A stretch of DNA of 64,000 bases, taken from Streptomyces sp. NBC_00513. GTDB taxonomy: Bacteria > Actinomycetota > Actinomycetes > Streptomycetales > Streptomycetaceae. Made by a program: the position numbers and the translations under genes. The notes beneath the pieces are model-generated. The model saw only the letters and a program-made list of their open reading frames with translations. It was not told the DNA's origin and did no database searches. The stretch covers positions 7,936,001 to 8,000,000 of the forward strand of contig NZ_CP107845.1 in assembly GCF_041431415.1 (NCBI RefSeq), given 5' to 3'. Position 1 is the stretch's first letter. Each line of letters starts with the position of its first letter. Of this stretch, positions 18,137 through 26,901 are shown piece after piece.

Positions 18137-18481
18137 TCACTGCCCGGCTCCGGGCGGACGGTTGGACCGTGTTGCCGCTGGAGAGGCTACGGCAGGCACG
18201 ACTCGGTTGGCCAGGGAAGAGAGACGCTGCTGTGCGGGGACCGTATGCGATGGTTTCGACGGCTGGGTCTTGCCACGATCCGTACGGTGGATGTCGTCGG
18301 CTCGTAGCCCCCCACTGTCCAGGGTGATGTTGAAGAGGACTTCCTCGCCTTGGTGGAGGTGGCGATCCTTTCCGTGGATCGCGGAGGCTTCCACGGAGAC
18401 GTCAGGTCCGGCGCCTTGCCGGCTGATGAGACCGATGCCCCGGTCAGGGTCGAACCACTTCACGACACCGCAGGGCGACAC
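18137..18481 (-). CDS. Divergent cold-shock-domain protein with C-terminal extension
   Basis: 114 residues, GTG start. The first 60 form a cold-shock fold: VVKWFDPDRGIGLISR, DVSVEASAIHGKDRHLHQGEEVLFNI, GGLRADDIHRT. Typical CspA proteins have the RNP1 motif KGFGFI; here it reads RGIGLI, so two stacking aromatics are lost and nucleic-acid binding may be altered. A basic tail of about 50 residues follows the domain, unlike normal 67-residue Csp proteins. Confidence 0.7.
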   Translation of the reverse strand: MSPCGVVKWFDPDRGIGLISRQGAGPDVSVEASAIHGKDRHLHQGEEVLFNITLDSGGLRADDIHRTDRGKTQPSKPSHTVPAQQRLSSLANRVVPAVASPAATRSNRPPGAGQ

Positions 18482-19139
18482 GTTTCCCGCTCTCCGCTCG
18501 CATCGGATCCGGAACTCGACACTGTCCGCCCGATCTCAACCGGTGGGCAGGGCTTGAGCAGGGGCGTGGAACAGCGGACCCCGGCGTGAGCGCAACCGGC
18601 GGGCGCCTGCGGGGAACGACGCACCCGCGCGACGCGACCGCGGGGGGCCGGTACCGACAGCGCAGGGCAAGCAGGTGGGAGCCAGCCCGCACCCGGCGGT
18701 GACGGGATTGGGCCGGCGGGGGAGCTGTCGGAGTTCGAGCGGATCGTGCGGGTGGGTTCAGGTGGCTGGTGGGGGGGCGAGGGTGAAGAGGGTGAGGGCT
18801 CCGGTGCGGTGCAGGAGTTTGAGGAGTTGGGGGTGGTCATGCTCGGTCACGGTTTCCCCGTCGTCGATGTTCCTGCTGCGACCGAAGCCCCCTGTGCCGT
18901 ACCGAACCCCACGGAGAGCCGGCTCGGCGGACTCTGACCTGTGGCTCGGTCGCCGCCGCGTCCCCTCAGACCGTCCCCTGCGGCGCCCCGTCGGGTCGCG
19001 GCGAGCGCCTGTGTTCCATCGCGATCGATTACCTCTGTGCCTACCGCGCGAAAATCTGTGTCGGCTGGAGTAGACATCGGCCAGTGCTGTGGTTATGGTT
19101 TCTCTCGTAGCCCAGAGAGGCCGCAAGCCTGGCAGAGAC
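18482..19139. other. Region without supported genes
   Basis: About 650 bp holding only shadow frames. No ribosome sites or recognisable domains. Confidence 0.35.
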
Positions 19140-19600
19140 GAACTGCCGGGCAGCAGCACCGCAGTACAGGTAGGTGCAGTACAGCAGGACGGTGCGGTGA
19201 TGGAGTGTCGAAGCCAGAGTGGTTGAAGGACGGCGACGGGGCTGATCACCGGACCGGTTGGCCCGCGGTCATCAGGGGCCACCACAGGTAGTACCAGCAG
19301 TTGACGCAGTGGTGCAGTACCCGTAGTTCGTAGTACCAGCAGTGAAGTGAATGAGTAGCACCTCGGTGAAGGCGTCGGCTGCGGGCGCGCGCATCGGGAG
19401 GTTCGGCAGTGGGGTTCCAAGCCAGAGCGGACGCAGGATGGGCGACGGGGCTGGCTGCCGAAAGTGTGGCGCTGGGTCAGGCCGCGAGCAGTACAAGCAG
19501 TTCGCATCACCAGCAGTACCAGCAGTACCAGTAGTTCCGAGTGGAGCAGTACCAGCAGTTCGCAGCACCAGTGGTTCCCGCAGGTATGCAGTTGATCATC
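19140..19600. repeat. Tract of TACCAGCAGT-type repeats in a ~208-bp duplicated unit
   Basis: Short variants of AGTACCAGCAGT recur at about 19288, 19330, 19505-19530 and 19545. They are embedded in a larger imperfect duplication: AAGCCAGAG at 19211 and again at 19419, each followed within 30 bp by GCGACGGGGCTG. Base composition is clearly lower in GC than the surroundings. On the minus strand an open frame passes through with a Leu-Leu-Val periodicity, which I regard as spurious. Confidence 0.6.
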
Positions 19601-19796
19601 CGAGGGATGAACGGAGGGATTGGGCATCATCGGGATCGCCCGGACGCCACGCGGGTCCGGGTACCGCAGGACATCGTGAGTGAGGTGGTCTCCGGTCGAA
19701 CAACCGCGATCCCCGCACCACCCGTCGCTTCCAGGCGGGTGTGCGGAATGAGGCCGGCGCAGTATCAGGGCCGGTAGATGGTGTAGCAGTTCCTTC

Positions 19797-19827
19797 GGGG
19801 CCCTGGCGCGACACGTGCCAGGGCCCC
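19797..19827 (+). promoter_or_regulatory. Perfect hairpin just upstream of the MerR-like gene
   Basis: GGGGCCCTGGC (19797-19807) pairs with GCCAGGGCCCC (19817-19827) around a 9-nt loop. It lies 23 bp before the ATG at 19851, close to the ribosome site. It could be a terminator for upstream transcription or an attenuator for the MerR-STAS pair. Confidence 0.6.
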
Positions 19828-19850
19828 TCCGCGTTCCACAGAGAGGTGAA

Positions 19851-20201
19851 ATGACTGCAGACAATCCGACCGGCCCGAGTGTCGGTCATCTGGACGACGA
19901 TGAATACCCCGCCTTCACGATGGGCGGGGCCGCCGACATGCTCGGCACCACCCAGGGCTTCCTCCGCGCGATCGGCGAGGCCCGCCTGATTACTCCGTTC
20001 CGCTCGCCCGGCGGGCACCGGCGTTACTCCCGACACCAGCTGAGGCTCGCGGCCCGCGCCCGCGAACTCGTCGACCAGGGACTGCCCGTGGAGGCGGCCT
20101 GCCGCATCGTCGCCTTGGAGGACCAGCTCCAAGAAGCCCGGCGTATCAACGCCGACAACCTCAGCGCCTCCCGATCGGCCACCCCACCGACCGCGGCCTG
20201 A
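19851..20201 (+). CDS. MerR-type helix-turn-helix protein
   Basis: 116 residues with a MerR winged helix: AFTMGGAADMLGTTQGFLRAIGEARLITPFRSPGGHRRYSRHQL, then a short coiled region (ARELVDQGLPVEAACRIVALEDQLQEARRI). It lacks a ligand-binding domain, like small BldC/HspR-type regulators. GAGAGG precedes the ATG. It lies 14 bp upstream of a STAS-domain gene and is probably co-transcribed, a recurrent Streptomyces pairing in stress-sigma control. Confidence 0.88.
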   Translation: MTADNPTGPSVGHLDDDEYPAFTMGGAADMLGTTQGFLRAIGEARLITPFRSPGGHRRYSRHQLRLAARARELVDQGLPVEAACRIVALEDQLQEARRINADNLSASRSATPPTAA

Positions 20202-20215
20202 GGAGGCGGCAACAG

Positions 20216-20665
20216 ATGCACCTCGAGACAGCAGACTCACGAAAGCCGGACCTGATTCCATCGCCTCGGCGACACGCCCGCACGGTGGTCCTCGCCGGCC
20301 GATACGGCCTCATCCCCCTCGCCGGTGAACTCGACCTGAAGACCGCCCCGGCCGTCCGCGGTGCGGTCCGTGCATGCCTCGACAGCAATCCCGCGCTGCT
20401 GCGCGTCGACATCAGCGGGGTGTCCTTCTGTGACTGCTCAGGGCTGGGTGCCCTGCTGTGGGCGAGGGCGGAAGCGGCCCGCGCGGGAGTCGGTTTCCAT
20501 CTCAGTGGCCCGTTCCAACCCATCGTGGCCCGCGTTCTGCAAGCCACCGGCACCGCCGCCCACCTCGGCCTGGCGCCCCAACCGGCACAGCGGGCAGGCG
20601 AGCAGCGGGAGGGACGCGGGCAGAGGCGGACTCCGGCAGCGCCCGTCAGGGCCAGGTTCGGGTAA
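20216..20665 (+). CDS. STAS-domain anti-anti-sigma factor
   Basis: 149 residues. The STAS core runs from LAGRYGLIPLAGELDLKTAPAVRGAV to ATGTAAHLGL, with the phosphorylation-site motif DISGVSFCDCSGLGALLWA. This is the SpoIIAA/RsbV type that sequesters an anti-sigma kinase when dephosphorylated. A basic, disordered C-terminal tail of about 30 residues is extra. It sits behind the MerR-like gene with a good ribosome site (GAGGAGG). Confidence 0.9.
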   Translation: MHLETADSRKPDLIPSPRRHARTVVLAGRYGLIPLAGELDLKTAPAVRGAVRACLDSNPALLRVDISGVSFCDCSGLGALLWARAEAARAGVGFHLSGPFQPIVARVLQATGTAAHLGLAPQPAQRAGEQREGRGQRRTPAAPVRARFG

Positions 20666-20887
20666 CCGGCCGGGCGGTTGCGCGTTGAACGGAGAATGAC
20701 CACGACGATGCGGCTCACCACGGTCATCACAGGGCAGCCGGAACGCGGAGAAACGCTTCCTCGCCCCGGCCTGCCACTGATCCGCGCCGCTCTCGTCGGG
20801 GAGTAACGGGTCGCCGGACGGCCCGTCCCGGGCGGGCGTGAGGAGAAAGGGATCCTCCTGGCCCGCCGGCCCCTTGGCTTCCCTCGC

Positions 20888-21000
20888 GTGGTGTCCGTCC
20901 CGAGCCGGACACCACACCCCGGGGGGGTGCGCCCGCGTATCGGAGCGCACCCCCCGACTGCCGGAGCGGCGCACCGTGGTTGGGCCCGCCGCTCCGGCAG
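20888..21000. repeat. Three consecutive perfect hairpins
   Basis: Stem 1: 10 bp, 20888-20897 with 20906-20915 (GTGGTGTCCG). Stem 2: 11 bp, 20922-20932 with 20945-20955 (GGGGGGTGCGC). Stem 3: 13 bp, 20958-20970 with 20988-21000 (CTGCCGGAGCGGC). All are perfect and occupy 113 bp between convergent genes. It may be a tandem bidirectional terminator or a structured RNA. The 220 bp before it (20666-20887) hold no supported gene. Confidence 0.75.
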
Positions 21001-21028
21001 TCACCCCAAGCCAGGCCGACCGGACTTG

Positions 21029-21238
21029 TCAGATGGTGTGGGGTGGGCGGGCTGCCGGTTCGCCTTCGCGTCGGTTGGGACAGGTCCTCTCGTGCACGAT
21101 GACTCCGCCTTCGGGGCCACCTATCGCCAGGGCCCGGGCTCCACACCGCCGGCAGGTGGGCGGCCGGTCCTCGTCGTCGCCGGTGGGATGTTCGGCGCGC
21201 GCGTTCATGAGGCGGGCCTTGTCCTGGGGCAGGCTCAC
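21029..21238 (-). CDS. Small zinc-ribbon-like hypothetical protein
   Basis: 69 residues, GTG start overlapping the previous stop by 4 nt (GTGA). CRRCGARALAIGG and HERTCPNRREG form a plausible Cys/His zinc site. Resembles short accessory proteins carried by Streptomyces integrative elements; the specific family is not recognised. It is convergent with the STAS gene across the three hairpins. Confidence 0.5.
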   Translation of the reverse strand: MSLPQDKARLMNARAEHPTGDDEDRPPTCRRCGARALAIGGPEGGVIVHERTCPNRREGEPAARPPHTI

Positions 21239-21372
21239 ACCTCGATGTCGGTGTTGTGGACTCCTTGCCGGCTGGAGATCGTTCCGCGAGGGACGGCACC
21301 GGCGGTGAGTTTCTTGCCGCAGGCGACGCAGGCCCGGCCCACGCCGACCGCCCAGGGCAGGCCCCGTGACCG
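21235..21372 (-). pseudogene. C-terminal part of a CxxC small protein
   Basis: The frame ends VGRACVACGKKLTAGAVPRG...HNTDIEV, with a CVAC knuckle typical of small actinobacterial accessory proteins, and is translationally coupled to the next gene. Its 5' portion merges with the IstB remnant at 21417, so the start has probably been lost. Confidence 0.4.
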
Positions 21373-21416
21373 TGGGGGGTCGCGGGGCCGTGGATGGGTT
21401 GGCTTGTGGTCGGGAG

Positions 21417-21612
21417 TCAGCTGGCGGCCTTCTGTGCCGCGGCCTGTTGGCTGCCGCGGGCCCGGGTGACGGCCAGTCGGTAGGAGTCGGTGTCGGTCTC
21501 GATGATGTTGCCTCCGAACGTCAGCCGCTCGACGATGGCCGCCCAGAGCCTCGGGTCGGTGAACGTCTTGGTCCATCCTCCGAAGGATTCGTTGGAGGCG
21601 ATGGCCACGCTG
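21417..21612 (-). pseudogene. IstB (IS21 helper ATPase) C-terminal remnant
   Basis: About 60 codons: SVAIASNESFGGWTKTFTDPRLWAAIVERLTFGG, then IIETDTDSYRLA and an Ala-rich tail ending at 21417. This is the sensor-II end of IstB ATPases. The Walker motifs are absent here. The N-terminal part of an IstB occurs separately at 49226-49339. Confidence 0.72.
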
Positions 21613-21748
21613 TTCTTCTCCGGGGTGGGGGACAGTCGAGCAGCCATTGGCGGTAGCGCGCCGGTTCGCTGCCGCACCCAAGCCGGGGGAACTGGAGCCG
21701 TTCCGGGCCGGTTGTTGGGGCTGGCCCGGTACGGCCCGGACACAGCAA

Positions 21749-21776
21749 AGCCCCGCCGGTCAAAGCCGGCGGGGCT
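21749..21776. terminator. Perfect 11-bp terminator hairpin
   Basis: AGCCCCGCCGG (21749-21759) pairs with CCGGCGGGGCT (21766-21776) with a TCAAAG loop. On the minus strand it directly follows the ricin-like remnant and was probably that gene's terminator. Confidence 0.7.
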
Positions 21777-21783
21777 CCGTGGG

Positions 21784-21935
21784 CACTGATCAGCGAGGCG
21801 AAAGTGCTGGTTGGGCTTGTCCTTGTCGGTCCACTGGACGAGCCTCGCGCCGTCGGCGGTGTCCTCGCTGATCACGGACATGACGGCGGCCAGTCCAGAT
21901 TCCCCAGGTACGGCCAGTTGAGACGTCACGCTCCG
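21784..21935 (-). pseudogene. Possible ricin-type lectin domain remnant
   Basis: The minus strand reads ...VISEDTADGARLVQWTDKDKPNQHFRLADQ, close to the final QxW repeat of secreted RICIN-domain proteins (RLVQW, NQHFRL). No upstream domain, signal peptide or in-frame stop remains. Confidence 0.4.
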
Positions 21936-22036
21936 TGACACAACTTTGGTCTTAAGAGGTTGCTCACCCGTTTGGGGGAGGGGGATCGTTCCGGTGGCCG
22001 ACGCCACTCCGCCGCGGTCGATGCGACGTTCGGAAC

Positions 22037-23068
22037 ATGACCAGTGTTGAACGGACGATGAAGGCGCTCTGGAGCGCCTGGTGGCAGCGATGGCCGCGCT
22101 GGGTGGCCTGGGCAACGATGCTGTGGGCGGTGCTGTATGCCGGCTTCGGCCTGGCGTGCGCGCTGAGTGGGACCTCCTTGCTCCACCTCGGCGGTGACTC
22201 AGGAACGTCCGGGCTGGGTTGGGCGGTCATGGCGGTGGGTGCGCTGGCGATGCTGGTCAGCGGAGCGGTGGTGTTGTACGGGCTTCGGCCGGCGATACGG
22301 GTGCTGCTCTGGGTGGTCTGCGGGCTGGCCGGGATCACCGCGTTCAGCCTGCTGATGGATGCGATCACGCTGATGCTCGGTCAGGGAGTGGACAGCCAGG
22401 CCTCCGCTGCGAACAAGGCCTTGGCGGCGGTCGGGGCGGTCCTGCTCGCGGCCACGGCCCGGTCCGACCACCGGCCCGCCGGTACTGCTGTACGAGCGCC
22501 GTCCGCCGCTCCGCAGCTCGTCCAACTCGCCGCCTGGGCAGGGACACTGGCCTTTGTTCCATACGCGGCGATGAAGCTGGTCTGGGCGTCGGGCGGCACG
22601 TTCGCGGGGATCACTGGTGAGGAGATGCTCGCGGTCTCGGAGCGCAACGGCGCCTCGGGGATCTTTCTCACCCTGGAGTCCTGGGGCCTGGATCCCACCG
22701 CGCTGCTGTCCGTGCTCGGCGTTTTCCTGCTCTGGGGCCTGGTCCGCCCGTGGGGGCAGGTCTTCCCGCGCTGGACACTGTTCCTGCGCGGCCGACGGGT
22801 GCCGCGCTGGCTCCCGCTCGCCCCGGCTCTGCTCGGCGCTGCCACGCTAGCCCCGTACGGCGTTGTGGGGGCCGGATACTTGACCCTGGCCACGGCCGGC
22901 GTAGTGACGATGCGGCGCGGCGACTTCCACTCCTCGGGCGACGCCCTGCTGGTCGGCTGGATCGGGATGGTCGCCTTCGCCGCTTACGGCATCGCCCTGA
23001 CCATCGCGGCCGTCTCGTACTGGCTTCGGACCCGTCCCGCCTCCCGGATGAGTATCACCAAAGAGTGA
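22037..23068 (+). CDS. Multi-span membrane protein, DUF3995-like
   Basis: 343 residues with about eight hydrophobic segments in two similar halves, each containing a PY/YA...KL/LW pattern (PYAAMKLVWASGGTFAGITG in the second half). This is reminiscent of duplicated DUF3995 membrane proteins. No enzymatic motif is visible. The GC-rich coding pattern is strong and there is no overlapping competitor. Start at 22037, with an internal ATG at 22064 as an alternative. Confidence 0.7.
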   Translation: MTSVERTMKALWSAWWQRWPRWVAWATMLWAVLYAGFGLACALSGTSLLHLGGDSGTSGLGWAVMAVGALAMLVSGAVVLYGLRPAIRVLLWVVCGLAGITAFSLLMDAITLMLGQGVDSQASAANKALAAVGAVLLAATARSDHRPAGTAVRAPSAAPQLVQLAAWAGTLAFVPYAAMKLVWASGGTFAGITGEEMLAVSERNGASGIFLTLESWGLDPTALLSVLGVFLLWGLVRPWGQVFPRWTLFLRGRRVPRWLPLAPALLGAATLAPYGVVGAGYLTLATAGVVTMRRGDFHSSGDALLVGWIGMVAFAAYGIALTIAAVSYWLRTRPASRMSITKE

Positions 23069-23401
23069 CCGTCTGCGGTCAGTTAGATCCCCGTCAACTG
23101 GCCACCCATGGGGAATTTCAACTGGCCACCAACACGTTCGCCCCCGGCTTGCGGACGGCACGCGTCGGGACGTTCAGCTCCGCCTTGAGGCTCGGCCACG
23201 CAGGCGTCACCGCAGTACCGACGCCGGGCCCCCACCCCCGGCCGCACCCCGGCACCGAGCAGACGCACAGCCGACGTCGGGCCATACCCCCAGGATCCCC
23301 CCGGCCGGGTGTCACTATGCGCAGTCGATGCCGGGGTTGGCCACGCGTTCGCGCTGCTCGACGCTCGGCCGTTCCCAGCCCAGGCGTTGGGTGGCCGGCC
23401 A
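23069..23401. other. Intergenic region, no supported gene
   Basis: About 330 bp of mixed-frame sequence between the membrane gene and repeat copy A. No domains seen. Confidence 0.35.
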
Positions 23402-23685
23402 CTGCCCGAACGGTCTCGCTGCGCATGGTCCCCCGGGTGTGACGTCGCCCTGCGCCGTCCCGGTCGCGGGACAGCGTCTGTCGATTGCGGAGGTCGCTCA
23501 CTGATCGAGCCGCCCACCCCGCGTGTATCGGGCCGGCTCACCGCCGAGTCGGCGGGGTGGTCACCGGGACGGGCGGACAGATTCATTCGGCGGCACGGTT
23601 TCCGTATGTGTGTGCGAAGGAACGTGCATAACCGTAGTTACGGAATGCTGTGCTCCGGTTGGGTGATGGGGCGGTCGAGTGCGCC
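23402..23685 (+). repeat. Dispersed ~280-bp repeat, copy A
   Basis: About 80 percent identical by eye to copy B at 33907-34186. Identical blocks include TCTCGCTGCGCATGGTC near the left end, TCACTGATCGAGCCG in the middle, and 39 bases from about 23633 containing the dyad CCGTAGTTACGG. The copy ends at GTCGAGTGCGCC, 69 bp before the lamin-tail fragment. It encodes nothing I recognise. Confidence 0.75.
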
Positions 23686-23753
23686 GGGTGGTGCGCCGGT
23701 GTGCGTTGATCGATTGTGTCGTGCGCGCTTTGGGTGGGTGCAGCGGTCAGTGA

Positions 23754-24062
23754 ATGTCAGGGTCACGATCACGTGAACCGCGGAACGGCGAGTGGGTCGA
23801 GATCCGCAACACGACCCGCCAGGCCGTGAACCTTCGTACTTGGGCGCTGCGTGACTCCGACGGCAACCGTTACCGCTTCAACAACGTCCGCATCGGCGGC
23901 CGCGCCACCATCCGGATCCACACCGGATCCGGCCGCGACACCCGCACTGACCTCTTCCAGGGCAAGCGCGACCACGTCTGGGACAACCGCGCCGGCACTG
24001 CCACCCTGCGCGACGACCGCGGCCGCACCGTTGACACCGAGGCCTGGGGCCGCCGGCGCTAA
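23754..24062 (+). pseudogene. Lamin-tail-domain protein, N-terminally truncated
   Basis: 102 codons covering one lamin tail (LTD) domain: GEWVEIRNTTRQAVNLRTWALRDSDGNRYRF, IHTGSGRDTRTDLFQG, DDRGRTVDTEAWGRRR. Streptomyces homologues have a signal peptide and linker before this domain. Here it begins within about 10 residues of the frame start and no secretion signal is present. Upstream lies repeat copy A, so the 5' end was probably replaced. Could still be translated as a cytosolic domain. Confidence 0.6.
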
Positions 24063-24463
24063 CCCGGGCCGCCCGTGAACGTGGGGTAGCCGAACCCGCA
24101 GTGATCGTGTGCCGGGCAGTCCGCCAGCCGCCCGGCACAGGCCAATGTCCGGCCTCGGTCAAGCGCCCCGGTGTTCTACGCGCCCGGCGCGACAGATGTC
24201 GAGGGCCCGGCTCCGTGGCAACCCGGGCGAGTCTGGTGTCGAGCCGGCGGCGGACTATAGACGCGCGAACGCGAGTCGTTTGCTGACGACTTCGGGGGTG
24301 GCTTCGGGTGTCGCCTCCGTGATCAATGTCGTTGGGTTCGGGAGTCACTCATGGCGGTCGGACGCGTCGCGCGGTTTGTGTCAGGGCTGTCGCGCCGCCG
24401 AAGCGGAGCGAGGGTTGGCGGCGATCCGGGCACTTGCCGCACCTTGTGATCGTTGGGAGGGTT
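24063..24463. other. Intergenic region, no supported gene
   Basis: About 400 bp with moderately lower GC after 24250. Nothing coding could be supported. It contains the promoter and ribosome site (GGGAGG) for the secreted protein. Confidence 0.35.
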
Positions 24464-25033
24464 GTGATCGAACTCAAGCGCGTCATCGTGACCCTCGCAG
24501 TTGCCCTTGTCGGCGCCGCGACGCTCACCTCGCCCAGTGCGGCCGCCGGTATCGCCCCGTATGAGCCCACCCACGCAGGGCCGCACCTGGTGAGCGGCCT
24601 GGCGGCACCCGCCCGCGCGACGGTCACGGAGGGGCAGGTCAAAGAGGTCGCGCCTGGGGGTGTGATGACCTATCCGAGCGTCACCAGCTGCCTCACTGTG
24701 ACGGTGCGGGTCAGGGGCGGCGGCCTCGTCGGTGCTCACGCCAGCCTGTTTCAGGTACCGGGTGAACGGCGATCCGATGAGATTCTGGGCGCGCTCAAGC
24801 AACTCGTCGGCGGGCGCCCTGTGGCCGCGATCGAGGTCAGGGGGGCCGTTGGCGCCTGGCATCCGAGCTACTTCGTGAAGGCGCTGGAGAGCTACGGCGA
24901 GGGGGAGCAGGTCCCGATCCCGCAAGGCCCGGACTTCGACGGGATTGCCCAGGCGGTGTCGCGGGGACTCGGGCTGCCCCGCGGCCTCGTCACGGTCCAG
25001 GACCTGCCTGACGGGGACCAGATCATCAGATGA
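24464..25033 (+). CDS. Secreted protein of unknown function with a conserved-looking Cys/His pair
   Basis: 189 residues from a GTG with GGGAGG 5 nt upstream. Residues 1-27 form a Sec signal peptide (basic MIELKR, hydrophobic VIVTLAVALVGAATLT, SAAAG cleavage region). The mature part has TSCLTVTVRVRGGGLVGAHASLF, in which a Cys and a His lie on adjacent predicted strands, a spacing reminiscent of CheD/CNF1-type deamidase folds. That resemblance is weak and inferred. The remaining sequence is well-formed alpha/beta. Function unknown. Confidence 0.72.
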   Translation: MIELKRVIVTLAVALVGAATLTSPSAAAGIAPYEPTHAGPHLVSGLAAPARATVTEGQVKEVAPGGVMTYPSVTSCLTVTVRVRGGGLVGAHASLFQVPGERRSDEILGALKQLVGGRPVAAIEVRGAVGAWHPSYFVKALESYGEGEQVPIPQGPDFDGIAQAVSRGLGLPRGLVTVQDLPDGDQIIR

Positions 25034-25290
25034 CGAAGCCGATCATCACGCCAAGGGGCGGTGCGCCCCGCTGCTGCCCGAGTACCGGAGCTGCTTCACG
25101 CGAGGGTTACGGCCGCTGAGCAGAGCCCGGGTGACCGCCTCCCGTTCTCGGGTTCTGGCTCACTTTTCGTGAATCACTACGCGGAGTGACGCTTGTCGGG
25201 CGGGCGGGACCTCGGGAAGCTGCCTGAAAACGATTCGTCCCCAGTGCGGTGTGGCTGACAGTTCGGCCCGTGGAAGAAGTAGTGCTCTGA

Positions 25291-26858
25291 TTGGAGGAGT
25301 TACTGTTCCCGTCGATCGCGGACATGGCTGTGCTGTCGGTCGACGTGAACGACGAGGCGGTACGTATCGAGGCCCAGAGCACGGTGGCCGGGTCCGATTG
25401 CTCTGGCTGTGGAGGCTGGTCGCGGCGGATTCACAGCTTTCTACCTGCGGTTTCCCGCTGATGTGCCCAGCGGTGGCAGACGGGTCGTCCTCTGCCTGCG
25501 TGTCCGCAGGGTCCTCTGCCCGGTCATCTCGTGCGGGCGCCGGACCTTCGCCGAGCAGATGCCGGAGCTGACTCGTCGATACGGCCGGCGGACCGAGCGC
25601 CTGCGGTCGACGTCGGCCTCGCGCTCGCCGGTCGGGCCGGCCCGCATGGCGAGAGCCTTTGGCGTGTCCGTCAGCCGCAGCACGGTGCTGCGGCTGGTCG
25701 AATCCTTGCCCAACCCGGAAGTTCCCGCCCCGCGCGTCGTCGGCGTCGATGAGTACGCGACCCGCAAAGGCCGCCACTACGGGACCGTCCTGGTCGACGT
25801 CGAAAGCCGACGCCCGGTGGACCTGCTGCCCGACCGGGAAGCCTCCACCCTGGCCGCTTGGCTCGCGAAGCGTCCCGGGGTAGAGGTGGTCTGCCGCGAT
25901 CGAGCACCGTTCTTCGCAGAAGGGGCCACCGCCGGGGCCCCCAGGCGGTGCAGGTGGCGGACAGGTGGCATCTCTGGCACAACCTGAGCGAAGCCGCCGA
26001 GCGTTGTGTCGCAGACCACCGCGGATGCCTGCGGGTGCCGGCCCCAGATCCAGCCCAGCCTGCCGCCGAGGTGGAGAAGTTCGAAGACCCCTCCGGCTCG
26101 CCCTGGCCAAGGGGCCACCGCTTCGCCGACCGCACCCGCGCCAACCACGCGACCGTCCACGAACTGCTGACCGCCGGGCTCAGTCGGAGGGCGATCGGCC
26201 GCCAACTCCGCATGACCTCGCGCACCGTCAAACTCTTCGCCGACGCAGCCACCCCGGAGGACCTCTTCCGAGGCCAGTGGCAGGGCCGGCCGTCCAAGCT
26301 TGACGCGTTCAAGCCCTACCCGGATGACCGCCGGAACCAGGGCTGCACCAACGCCTGGACGGTGGGGGAGGAGATCGTGCCACTCGGCTACCAGGGCAGC
26401 TACCAGCGCGTTCGCGCCTACTTCCGGGCGAAGAGGACCTCTCCCAACCCGATCACAGCTCGGCCACCGTCACCCCGCGTCGTCGCTGGCTGGATCCTCC
26501 GCCGCCCCGGGACTCTCCCAGAGATCGACCACCTTCGGCTCAAGGCCGTCCTGGTCCACTGCCCCGAACTCAACGCCCTCACCACTCACGTTCGCTCCTT
26601 CGCCCAGATACTCGCCGAGCGCCAGGGCGAACGGCTGCCGCAGCGGCTCGACGCCGTCCGGCGAGACGCCCCCCAGCCTCCGCACCCTCGCCGCAGGCAT
26701 CGAACGTTACCGCGATTGCCGTCATCGCCGGGCTCACCCTGCCCTGGAACTCCGGCCTCGTCGAAGGACACGTCAACCGGATCAAGATGCTCAAACGCCA
26801 GATGTTCGGCCGTGCCGGCTTCGCTCTCCTGCGGAAGAGGGTTCTCCTGGCCAGCTGA
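25291..26858 (+). pseudogene. ISL3-family transposase, frameshifted
   Basis: A near full-length but broken transposase. Frame 1: LEELLFPSIADMAVLSVDV..., zinc finger CSGCG. Frame 2: helix-turn-helix [21 protein letters not shown] start [21 protein letters not shown]. Frame 3: [19 protein letters not shown]..., insertion domain LLTAGLSRRAIGRQLRMTSRTVKLFA. A last frame: LPWNSGLVEGHVNRIKMLKRQMFGRAGFALLRKRV with the catalytic Glu. At least three frameshifts make it inactive. I could not fix the terminal inverted repeats. Confidence 0.85.
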
Positions 26859-26901
26859 CCACCGCCACCCATAGGGTGACGGGGACGAGAGAAGATGCAC
26901 C

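Noticed and set aside
19140..19600. CRISPR array
   Set aside because: Repeats are short, variable and unevenly spaced, without equal spacers or neighbouring cas genes.
18758..19864. 368-codon minus-strand frame through the repeat tract
   Set aside because: Its Leu-Leu-Val periodicity comes from the DNA repeats, and there is no start signal or domain.
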